Assembly (NCBI GenBank): GCA_036625675.1
Contig: JAZKTH010000037.1
Span: 1-17,252 of the forward strand
Origin: Halalkaliarchaeum sp036625675
GTDB lineage: Archaea > Halobacteriota > Halobacteria > Halobacteriales > Haloferacaceae
Length of the DNA: 17,252 nt
Direction: 5' to 3'
Shown: positions 1 through 5,451 of the stretch, piece after piece
How the letters are laid out: every line of letters starts with the position of its first letter
How positions within the stretch are numbered: the first letter of the stretch is position 1
Translations under genes and position numbers: made by a program
Notes under the pieces: generated by a model
The model's database searches: none
What the model was told of the DNA's origin: nothing
What the model saw: only the letters and a program-made list of their open reading frames with translations

Positions 1-1225
1 CGCCGCCGGATTTCATCGCGCCGACGCTCCCCATCCCGCGGTACTGTTTGTACTTCTTGCCGTTCATCGTGATGACGCGGCCGGGGGCCTCCTCGGTGCC
101 CGCGAAGTACGACCCGAGCATCACCGCGTCGGCCCCCGCGGCGATCGCCTTGATCGCGTCCCCCGAGTAGCGGATGCCGCCGTCGGCGATCACCGGCACG
201 TCGTGCTCGGCGGCGACGTCGGCGACCTCCGCCACCGCGGTGATCTGGGGCATCCCTGCGCCCGAGACGACCCGCGTGGTGCAGATCGATCCCGGCCCGA
301 TGCCGACCTTGACCCCGTCGGCGAAGTCGACGCACGCCTCGGCCGCCTCGCGGGTGCCGACGTTCCCCACCACGACGTCGGCGTCGACCTCGGCCTCGAT
401 CTCGCGGGCGGTGTCGAGCACGTTGAGGTTGTGGGCGTGCGCGCAGTCGATGAAGATCACGTCCACTTCCGCCTCGTCGGCGGCGCGGGCGCGGTCCGCG
501 TCGAACGGCCCGACCGCGGCGCCGACCCGGAGCCGGCCGTCCTCGTCTCTCGCGGCCTGCTCGTGCTCGCGGCGCTGGAGGACGCCCTGCATCGTGACCA
601 GCCCAACGAGCCGGTCCTGCTCGTCGACGACCGGGACGCGCTCGATTTTGTAGTCGTACATCAGCTCCAGCGCCTCCCGGGCGGTGACGTCCTGGCCCGC
701 GGTGATCACCTCGTCGGTCATCGCCTCCCGCACCGCGTCCGACTCGCCGACCTCCAGGTACGGCCGGATGTCGGTGCCGGAGATGATGCCCAGGACGGTG
801 TCGTCGTCGTCCACGACCGGCGCGCCCGAGACGCCCCTCTGCTCCATCATCGCGTCGACCTCCCGGACCGTCTGCTCCGGGCGGGCGGTCACGACGTTCT
901 CCCGCCGGATCACGAGCTCGTGGGCCCGCTTCACCCGCTGTATCTCCTCGACCATCTCCTCGTCGGTCATGTTCCGGTGGAGGACCCCGAGCCCGCCCTC
1001 CCGGGCCATCGCGATCGCGAGTTCGCTCTCGGTGACGGTGTCCATCGCCGCCGACAGCACGGGGAGGTTCAGCTCGACGTTCCTCGAGACCCGGGTGCTC
1101 AGATCCGCCTCGTCGGGTTCGACCCGGCTCTCCGCGGGTCGAAGCAGTACGTCGTCGAACGTCAGTGCCTCCGGAACGCGGAGTTTCTCCGAGAAGGGTT
1201 CGCCGCCGGAAACGTCTCTCTCCAT
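1..1225 (-). CDS. guaB: IMP dehydrogenase, 3' end cut by the window edge
   Basis: Oxidises IMP to XMP with NAD+, the committed step of guanine nucleotide synthesis; cytosolic. The visible 408 codons read inward from ATG at 1225 without a stop; about 80-100 C-terminal residues are missing. The N-terminal barrel strand LTFDDVLLRP is at residues 21-30, followed by VLSAAMDTVTE. Two CBS domains occupy about 105-220 (GVSGAPVVDD and KIERVPVVDE). The catalytic loop GSICTTRVVSGAG follows, with the nucleophile Cys315 at codon 281-283. Further on come IADGGIRYSGD, the IMP-phosphate loop around VMLGSYFAG, and GMGSVGAMKSGG at the cut. A CTTTTGG stretch at about 1250-1256 (minus strand) lies 25-30 bp upstream of the ATG and could be a weak TATA box. 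The gene lies downstream of the DJ-1-family gene on the same strand with an 89-bp gap, so it is probably a separate transcription unit. The identification is secure. Confidence 0.97.
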   Translation of the reverse strand, partial: MERDVSGGEPFSEKLRVPEALTFDDVLLRPAESRVEPDEADLSTRVSRNVELNLPVLSAAMDTVTESELAIAMAREGGLGVLHRNMTDEEMVEEIQRVKRAHELVIRRENVVTARPEQTVREVDAMMEQRGVSGAPVVDDDDTVLGIISGTDIRPYLEVGESDAVREAMTDEVITAGQDVTAREALELMYDYKIERVPVVDEQDRLVGLVTMQGVLQRREHEQAARDEDGRLRVGAAVGPFDADRARAADEAEVDVIFIDCAHAHNLNVLDTAREIEAEVDADVVVGNVGTREAAEACVDFADGVKVGIGPGSICTTRVVSGAGMPQITAVAEVADVAAEHDVPVIADGGIRYSGDAIKAIAAGADAVMLGSYFAGTEEAPGRVITMNGKKYKQYRGMGSVGAMKSGG

Positions 1226-1314
1226 GTAAGCCGTCGATGTGGGACGTCCAAAAGGGTTGCCATCCCGCGGCTCGTAGCCGCACGTTTCCGGCGTCTGCCC
1301 TCCCCGGTGCGGAC

Positions 1315-1821
1315 CTACAGCCGGGAGAGGATCGCCGGCAGCCACTCGGCGACGTCGCCGTAGTGGCGGGCCGTCACCAGGTTCCCGTCGACGACCGCGG
1401 GTTCGTCGACGAACGTTCCGCCCGACTGCTCGACGTCGTCCTTGATCGACCAGTGACAGGCGATCCGCCGCCCGTCGACGAGCCCCGCGCTGTTGAGCAA
1501 CTGTGCGCCGTGACAGATCGACGCGATCGGCTCGTCCGCCTCGTCGAAGGCCGCGACGTGCTCGACGGCGGCCGGAGCCTGCATTCGCAGCGTCTCGGCG
1601 GCGTACCCTCCCGGAATCACCAGGAGATCGTACGCGTCCGGGTCGACGTCGCCGACCGCGACGTCGGCCGGAAACTCCACGCCGTTCAGGCCGGCCACCG
1701 CTTCCCCCCCGGGTGAGGCGAGGTCCACCTCGTGGCCGGCTTCCTGGAGCCGGTAGTACGGGTAACTCAGGGATCTGTCACCGAATCTGTCCGCCGCAAG
1801 CAGGAGCGTGCTTCGTGTCAT
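1315..1821 (-). CDS. DJ-1/PfpI family protein
   Basis: 168 residues, the full length of a single DJ-1/PfpI (class I glutamine-amidotransferase-like) domain. The family includes intracellular peptidases, chaperones, deglycases and glyoxalase III enzymes; which activity applies here cannot be told. The fold is visible as an N-terminal strand TLLLAAD, then YPYYRLQEAGHEVDLASP (residues 20-37), LLVIPGGYAAE (66-76), and the nucleophile elbow ASICHGAQLL with Cys103 and His104. The acidic residue usually present near the N-terminus of PfpI-type proteins appears as Gly14 in my hand alignment (FGDRS at 13-17). The ATG is 8 nt past the ATPase stop on the same strand, with no Shine-Dalgarno, so it is probably the last cistron of the ABC operon and translationally coupled. 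The start codon itself lies in a 15-bp tandem repeat array. Family membership is confident; the function is open. Confidence 0.88.
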   Translation of the reverse strand: MTRSTLLLAADRFGDRSLSYPYYRLQEAGHEVDLASPGGEAVAGLNGVEFPADVAVGDVDPDAYDLLVIPGGYAAETLRMQAPAAVEHVAAFDEADEPIASICHGAQLLNSAGLVDGRRIACHWSIKDDVEQSGGTFVDEPAVVDGNLVTARHYGDVAEWLPAILSRL

Positions 1822-1881
1822 GTGTGTTTTATATTCGCGTGTTTCGTGTCCGCGTGTTTTTGATCCGTGTGTTTCGCGCGT
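1806..1881. repeat. 15-bp tandem repeat across the ATPase/DJ-1 gene junction
   Basis: Four contiguous 15-bp units on the plus strand: 1822-1836, 1837-1851 (GCGTGTTTCGTGTCC), 1852-1866 and 1867-1881. A fifth unit at 1806-1820 (GCGTGCTTCGTGTCA) matches the second at 13 of 15 positions and is offset by one base. Read on the minus strand, the array encodes the ATPase C-terminal pentapeptides RNTRI-KNTRT-RNTRI and its TAA stop. After the one-base shift it then encodes the first codons of the DJ-1-family gene (MTRST). Confidence 0.85.
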
Positions 1882-2746
1882 CGCCGTCCGGATCCTCGCC
1901 CGGGCTGGCGTCGCGTGACCGATATTCCGGGGCCGTCCGGGATCGTCCGGGCGCGGGTTCGCGGGGCGACTCGGGCGCCCCCCGCCCCCGTATCGCCCTC
2001 ACCAGCCTGTTCTTGTACGCGCGGAACGCGGAGCCGGTGGGTCGCCGCGGGCGGGGGAGATCCACGTCGATCCGTTCCGCGATGGTCCCGTCGCTCCCGA
2101 GCACGAGGACGCGGTCCGAGAGCTTGATCGCCTCCCCCGTCGCGTGCGTGACGAAGACGATCGTCTTTCCGGTCCGCTCCCACGTCTCCAGCAGGTCCCG
2201 CTGGAGTTCCGCCCGCGTTCTCGCGTCGAGGTTCCCGAACGGCTCGTCCAGCAACAGCAGTTCCGGGTCCGGGGCCAGCGCCCGGGCGATCTCGACCCGC
2301 TTCTTCATCCCGCCGCTGAGCTCCCCGGGGGCGGCGTCGGCCCTGTCGTCGAGGCCGACCGTGGTCAGCAGCGACTCGACGCGCCGCGCGGTCGCCTCCG
2401 GGCCGACGTCGGTCTCCTCGAGCCCGAACCGGACGTTCTCCGCCACCGACCGCCACGGGAACAGCGTCGGCTCCTGGAACACGATCCCGCGCTCGGGACC
2501 GGGGCCCGCGACGCGCCGCCCGTCGACCCGGATCTCGCCCCCGGTCGGCGACTCCAGGCCGGCGATCAGCCGCAGCAGGGTCGTCTTCCCGCCCCCGGAG
2601 GGCCCCAGGACGCTCACGAGTTCCCCCTCCCGGAACGCGGCGTCGATCGACCGCAGCGCCGTGACGGTCCTCCCGGTCGTCTCGTACTCCTTCGAGACGT
2701 CCCGGAGCGTCACTTTCGGCGCCCCGCTCGGCCGGGCGTCCGTCAT
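1829..2746 (-). CDS. NitT/TauT-type ABC transporter ATP-binding protein
   Basis: Cytosolic ATPase of an importer of the nitrate/sulfonate/taurine/bicarbonate class. 305 residues. Walker A GPSGGGKT is at 48-55, the Q-loop at Gln91 (VFQEPTLFPW), the signature LSGGM at 143-147, Walker B LLLLDEP at 163-169, the D-loop NLD at 172-174 and the switch His at 201 (VTHATGEA). EPTLFPW and the GNLDARTR stretch are typical of SsuB/TauB/NrtD-like ATPases. The ATG at 2746 overlaps the permease stop as ATGA. The open frame upstream of it is a shadow of the permease and lacks ABC sequence. Oddities: after about residue 230 the protein has an Arg/Pro/Ser-rich tail ending in NTR pentapeptide repeats, unlike the usual compact C-terminus of these ATPases, which are about 250-260 residues. 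The DJ-1-family gene starts 8 nt past the stop. The substrate cannot be decided from the sequence. Confidence 0.93.
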   Translation of the reverse strand: MTDARPSGAPKVTLRDVSKEYETTGRTVTALRSIDAAFREGELVSVLGPSGGGKTTLLRLIAGLESPTGGEIRVDGRRVAGPGPERGIVFQEPTLFPWRSVAENVRFGLEETDVGPEATARRVESLLTTVGLDDRADAAPGELSGGMKKRVEIARALAPDPELLLLDEPFGNLDARTRAELQRDLLETWERTGKTIVFVTHATGEAIKLSDRVLVLGSDGTIAERIDVDLPRPRRPTGSAFRAYKNRLVRAIRGRGAPESPREPAPGRSRTAPEYRSRDASPGEDPDGDARNTRIKNTRTRNTRI

Positions 2747-3594
2747 CGCCACTGCACCCCCTGCCGGATCGCGCAAAACGCCGCGTCGGAGCCGAAATAC
2801 ACCAGGCTCATCGCCGCCATGTACGCCATGCTCACGTCCATCGAGAGGCTCTGTGCGGCCTGGATGATGCGGTAGCCGACGCCGGGTGCCCCGAACAGTT
2901 CGGCCGCGACGACGATCATCCAGCACCGGCCGATGCTCGTCCGGATCCCGGTGGCCACGTCCGGGGCGACCCCCGGGACGACGACCTTGCGGATCATGCC
3001 GAGGTCGTCGTCGACGCCGAGGCTTCGACCCACGTCGAGATACGCGTCGTCGAGCCGTTCCACGCCGTCGTACGCGCTGAAGAAGGTGATCCAGAACGAC
3101 CCGATCGAGACGATGAACGCCGCGCCCGCGTGCCCGATTCCGATCCAGACGATCACCAGCCCCATCCACGCCAGCGGCGGTACCGGCCGGAGCAGCTGCA
3201 CGATCACGGACAGATGCTCGTCGAGCCGACGGCTCCACCCCATGGCGATGCCCAGCGGCGCGCCGAACGCGATCCCCAGGAGTAGTCCCGGGACGTAGTG
3301 TTGCAGGCTCTCCAGCAGCGTGGCGACCATCTTCGTCGCCGTGACCTCCGTACCGATCACCGGCACCGCGTACGGCGCCGGCGTCGTCAACTCGAGTGCG
3401 AACGCGGCCGCGACTGCCGCCGGCGACGGCAGGACGTACGGCGGATACAGGGCTGCGACCCCGGTCCACGCGACGAGAAAGAGGGCCGTCCCCACCGCTC
3501 CCCGCCGGAGCCGGGTGCCGGAGACGCCGGGAGCGACCACTTCCGGTCGCGCGTCCCCGCCCGCCACGAGATCCGTCGTTCGCCCCTCGGCCAT
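2743..3594 (-). CDS. NitT/TauT-type ABC transporter permease
   Basis: Integral-membrane subunit of the importer, 283 residues and about six transmembrane segments (for example 33-50, 101-119, 142-160, 220-234). The cytoplasmic EAA loop that docks on the ATPase is visible at about 187-208 (DVGRSLGVDDDLGMIRKVVV, then PG). It is followed by a segment typical of SsuC/TauC/NrtB proteins (IRTSIGRCWMIVVAAELFG). I chose the ATG at 3594, two bases after the DUF2061 stop at 3597. An in-frame ATG at 3627 would overlap that gene by 31 bp and adds only a non-conserved dozen residues. The 3' end overlaps the ATPase start (ATGA at 2743-2746). The family call is firm; substrate unknown. Confidence 0.92.
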   Translation of the reverse strand: MAEGRTTDLVAGGDARPEVVAPGVSGTRLRRGAVGTALFLVAWTGVAALYPPYVLPSPAAVAAAFALELTTPAPYAVPVIGTEVTATKMVATLLESLQHYVPGLLLGIAFGAPLGIAMGWSRRLDEHLSVIVQLLRPVPPLAWMGLVIVWIGIGHAGAAFIVSIGSFWITFFSAYDGVERLDDAYLDVGRSLGVDDDLGMIRKVVVPGVAPDVATGIRTSIGRCWMIVVAAELFGAPGVGYRIIQAAQSLSMDVSMAYMAAMSLVYFGSDAAFCAIRQGVQWR

Positions 3595-3596
3595 CC

Positions 3597-3842
3597 TCAG
3601 TTCACTCCCCACCCCACGCGGTCCCACGCGCGTTCGTAGACGTAGTACGTCACGGTCTTGATCGCGTTGGCGGCGACCCCGATGTTGATCGCGGCGGCCG
3701 GGTCCTCCGTGAACGCGTACGCGGCGACGACCGTCACGGCCACCATGAGCACCCGGTAGATCAGCGCCTTCAGTAGCGCCCGCGCCCTCGACTGGCGGGG
3801 AGTGGCGGTCTCGACCCGGTCCCCGAGGGTCGTGGTTCCCAT
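3597..3842 (-). CDS. Small DUF2061-type membrane protein
   Basis: 81 residues with two predicted transmembrane segments at about 28-44 and 49-65. The C-terminal part (INIGVAANAIKTVTYYVYER, then AWDRV) matches what I recall of DUF2061: a short protein with an Arg before the first helix (IYR), a Gly-rich second helix, and a terminal K-x4-YY-x2-ER-x-W motif. DUF2061 has no established biochemical function. The ATG at 3842 is two bases after the stop of the substrate-binding gene, and the gene ends two bases before the permease start. Both junctions are too tight for a separate promoter, so it is a cotranslated component of the ABC operon. It may assist assembly or gating of the permease, or act on the imported compound at the membrane; both are inference. 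An antisense or chance ORF is unlikely given the exact packing and the DUF2061 motifs. Confidence 0.82.
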   Translation of the reverse strand: MGTTTLGDRVETATPRQSRARALLKALIYRVLMVAVTVVAAYAFTEDPAAAINIGVAANAIKTVTYYVYERAWDRVGWGVN

Positions 3843-3844
3843 CG

Positions 3845-4876
3845 CTACTCGGTCACCGCCTCGTAGTATTTCGGATCGATCAGGTCGTCCGCGTCGTAGA
3901 CCTCCTGCGTTTTCTCGAACCTCGCGGCGTACTCCGCCATGACGTCGGTTCCCTCCGCGATCGTGGCCGGATCCGTGACGTACTGGGTCGCTCGCGATCG
4001 GAGCGCCTTCAGCGCCGTCTCCGGATCGAGGGCCCCCTCGCCGCCGTACACGTCGCTCATGTACTCCGCGCTCGGCTCGGGACGGGAGTTGACGAACTCG
4101 GTCGCCGCCCGGTGCCGGTCGAGGAACCCCTCGACGGCCGCCGGGTTCTCCTCGGCGAACGCGTCCCGGACGAGCACGACGCCGGCGGGCTGGCCGGGAA
4201 TGAACTCCCCGACCCACCCGATCCGCCGGTACGGGGCCCCCCGCGTTTCCACCAGGGTCGGCGTGGGCTCCGGAATCACCGCCCCGTCGACTTCGCCGGC
4301 TATCAGCGCCTGTCTGGCCGCCCCCGGCCCCGCCAGCGGGACGAGTTCGACGGTCTCCCCGGGCGAATCGAGGGTCTCCTCGAGCCAGTGGCGCGCCGTG
4401 ATGTCGGAGACGCTCCCCTCGGGATAGGTCGCAAGCTTGACCGTTCCCCCGGCGTCCTCGGCGAACTCGGCCCACCCTTCTCCGCCGTCGGATTCGTACC
4501 TGTCGGCCAGGTCCTCGTGCGCCATCACCACGAACGCCTCCCGCGAGCTCGCGGCCACGATGGAGAGGGGCGGTCCCCGATCGATCGCGGTCAGCGCGGG
4601 GATGATACCCGTCATTCCGACGTCGGCTTTCTCCGTGACCAGCATCTGGACGATGCTCTTGCAGCCGCCCTCCTCGGTCGTCACCGCCGCCGGGATCGCG
4701 TCGAACATCGACTCCCGCTGCATCACGACCGCCTGGAAGTGCGGCGGCGCCCCGTCGTAGGTCAGCCGGAGCTCGTCTCCTCCCGTGACGGAGTTCAGCC
4801 CCGCCGTGGAGAGGCAACCTGACGTCGATGCGATCGCGCTTCCGGCAGCCGCGAGAAACGCTCGTCGGTTCCTCAT
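3845..4876 (-). CDS. NitT/TauT-type substrate-binding lipoprotein
   Basis: Extracytoplasmic ligand-binding protein of the importer, 343 residues. The N-terminus has a twin-arginine motif (NRRAFLAAA, Arg4-Arg5), a hydrophobic stretch and a lipobox ending at Cys21 (STSGC). This predicts Tat export and lipid anchoring on the outer face of the cell membrane. The mature part follows the SsuA/TauA/NMT1-like pattern: a strand start ELRLTYDGAPPHFQAVV, then KADVGMTGIIPALTAID, LATYPEGSVSDITAR, and the hinge-side segment GEVDGAVIPEPTPTL. These folds bind sulfonates, taurine, nitrate, bicarbonate or pyrimidine precursors; nothing visible selects one. It is the first gene of a tight operon with DUF2061, permease, ATPase and a DJ-1-like gene. 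The ATG at 4876 lies 26 bp from a strong palindrome, which is the likely control site. Confidence 0.93.
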   Translation of the reverse strand: MRNRRAFLAAAGSAIASTSGCLSTAGLNSVTGGDELRLTYDGAPPHFQAVVMQRESMFDAIPAAVTTEEGGCKSIVQMLVTEKADVGMTGIIPALTAIDRGPPLSIVAASSREAFVVMAHEDLADRYESDGGEGWAEFAEDAGGTVKLATYPEGSVSDITARHWLEETLDSPGETVELVPLAGPGAARQALIAGEVDGAVIPEPTPTLVETRGAPYRRIGWVGEFIPGQPAGVVLVRDAFAEENPAAVEGFLDRHRAATEFVNSRPEPSAEYMSDVYGGEGALDPETALKALRSRATQYVTDPATIAEGTDVMAEYAARFEKTQEVYDADDLIDPKYYEAVTE

Positions 4877-4902
4877 GGTCGGACGTACACGACGCCCCCC
4901 GA

Positions 4903-4949
4903 AAAAAGTAACGAGATACAGTTTCTAAACCTGTGAAACGTTACTTTTT
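4903..4949. promoter_or_regulatory. Concentric inverted repeats, candidate operator of ABC operon
   Basis: Perfect 11-bp outer arms AAAAAGTAACG (4903-4913) and CGTTACTTTTT (4939-4949) enclose an inner imperfect dyad ACAGTTTCTAAACCTGT (4918-4934), in which ACAG/CTGT and TT/AA pair. Both are centred on base 4926. The left arm starts 27 bp upstream of the ABC operon ATG and would cover its TATA position, so a bound repressor would block initiation. The regulator is not encoded next to it and is unknown. Confidence 0.7.
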
Positions 4950-5006
4950 ATAGTTATTCCATGGAGTACTTCATATACGTGGTCTTTTTATAGTTTCGCC
5001 GTTCCG

Positions 5007-5037
5007 TCGGCGGGACGTTTATACTGCACCCCGCCGA
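5007..5037. promoter_or_regulatory. Inverted repeat flanking the TATA box of the VOC gene
   Basis: Perfect 8-bp arms TCGGCGGG (5007-5014) and CCCGCCGA (5030-5037) bracket a 15-bp spacer that contains the TTTATAC box (5018-5024). The dyad centre, 5022, falls on the TATA box. The position suggests an operator or a structured promoter; no known regulator is assigned. The right arm ends 10 bp before the GTG start. Confidence 0.55.
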
Positions 5038-5047
5038 ACCGCCGGTC

Positions 5048-5410
5048 GTGTCAGGAATCGTCTTTTTCGCCACGGAACGGCACGACGCGGTCGTCGACTT
5101 TTATACCGATACCGTCGGCGCGGACGTCTGGCTGGAACAGCCCGACTGCACCGTCCTCGAGTTCGTCGAGGGGGACGCCGACGCGTTCCGGTTCGGTTTC
5201 TGCGACCGGGACCGGACCGACGACTGCGGGATCCTCACGTTCGTGTACGACACCAGGGAGGCCGTCGACCGGATGCACGACCGGGTGGGCGAGGCCGCCA
5301 GGGAGGAGCCCCACGAGAACGAGCGCTACCGGATCTACCAGTTCTTCGCCGACGACCCCGACGGGCGGACCGCGGAGTTCCAGGCGTTCCTCCACGACGT
5401 GGAGTCGTGA
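5048..5410 (+). CDS. VOC (glyoxalase/dioxygenase-fold) family protein
   Basis: 120 residues, one VOC module pair (two beta-alpha-beta-beta-beta halves). The start is GTG at 5048, placed by a TATA box 24-30 bp upstream. The first half has GIVFFATERHDAVVDFYTD and a Gly-Ala turn. The second half ends with FADDPDGRTAEFQAF, the DPDG-x-x-x-E ending common to glyoxalase-like proteins, in which Glu110 would be the metal ligand. A His that usually serves as a ligand in the first strand is not obvious, so catalysis is uncertain. VOC proteins include glyoxalase I, extradiol dioxygenases and thiol transferases; the exact reaction cannot be read here. It is transcribed away from the ABC operon from a shared 171-bp control region, which suggests co-regulation. 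It converges on the PH-domain operon. Confidence 0.85.
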   Translation: MSGIVFFATERHDAVVDFYTDTVGADVWLEQPDCTVLEFVEGDADAFRFGFCDRDRTDDCGILTFVYDTREAVDRMHDRVGEAAREEPHENERYRIYQFFADDPDGRTAEFQAFLHDVES

Positions 5411-5425
5411 CGCCGGGCCCCGGCG
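5411..5425. terminator. GC hairpin between convergent genes
   Basis: CGCCGG (5411-5416), loop GCC, CCGGCG (5420-5425) begins directly after the VOC stop codon and is followed by a pyrimidine-rich stretch. It sits in the 41-bp gap between the convergent VOC and PH-domain genes. The stem is only 6 bp, and in such GC-rich DNA it could be chance. Confidence 0.3.
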
Positions 5426-5451
5426 GCGTCCTGCCTTCTCCCCGCCTCGAC

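Larger units (their letters stand above)
4877..5047. promoter_or_regulatory. Divergent promoter region between ABC operon and VOC gene
   Basis: 171 bp, much more AT-rich than its neighbours. It must drive both the minus-strand ABC operon (ATG 4876) and the plus-strand VOC gene (GTG 5048). A TTTATAC box at 5018-5024 is 24-30 bp before the GTG, which fits a leaderless VOC transcript. The 12-mer CTTTTTATAGTT occurs twice, at 4944-4955 and 4984-4995, giving two more TATA-like sites on the plus strand. The minus-strand promoter is less clear. The T-run around 4902-4907 lies at the right distance from 4876 and is overlapped by the left arm of the large dyad. Confidence 0.75.

Noticed and set aside
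203..1363. Open plus-strand frames across guaB
   Set aside because: The minus strand encodes a clear IMP dehydrogenase with its catalytic Cys loop; the plus-strand frames are low-complexity shadows.
2747..3469. Upstream extension of the NitT/TauT ATPase frame
   Set aside because: It stays open only because it overlaps the permease in another frame; ABC homology starts just after ATG 2746, which overlaps the permease stop.
4960..4975. GAGTAC at about 4964 as half of a TrmB operator
   Set aside because: No TACT at 7-8 bp on the required side; the match is short and probably chance.
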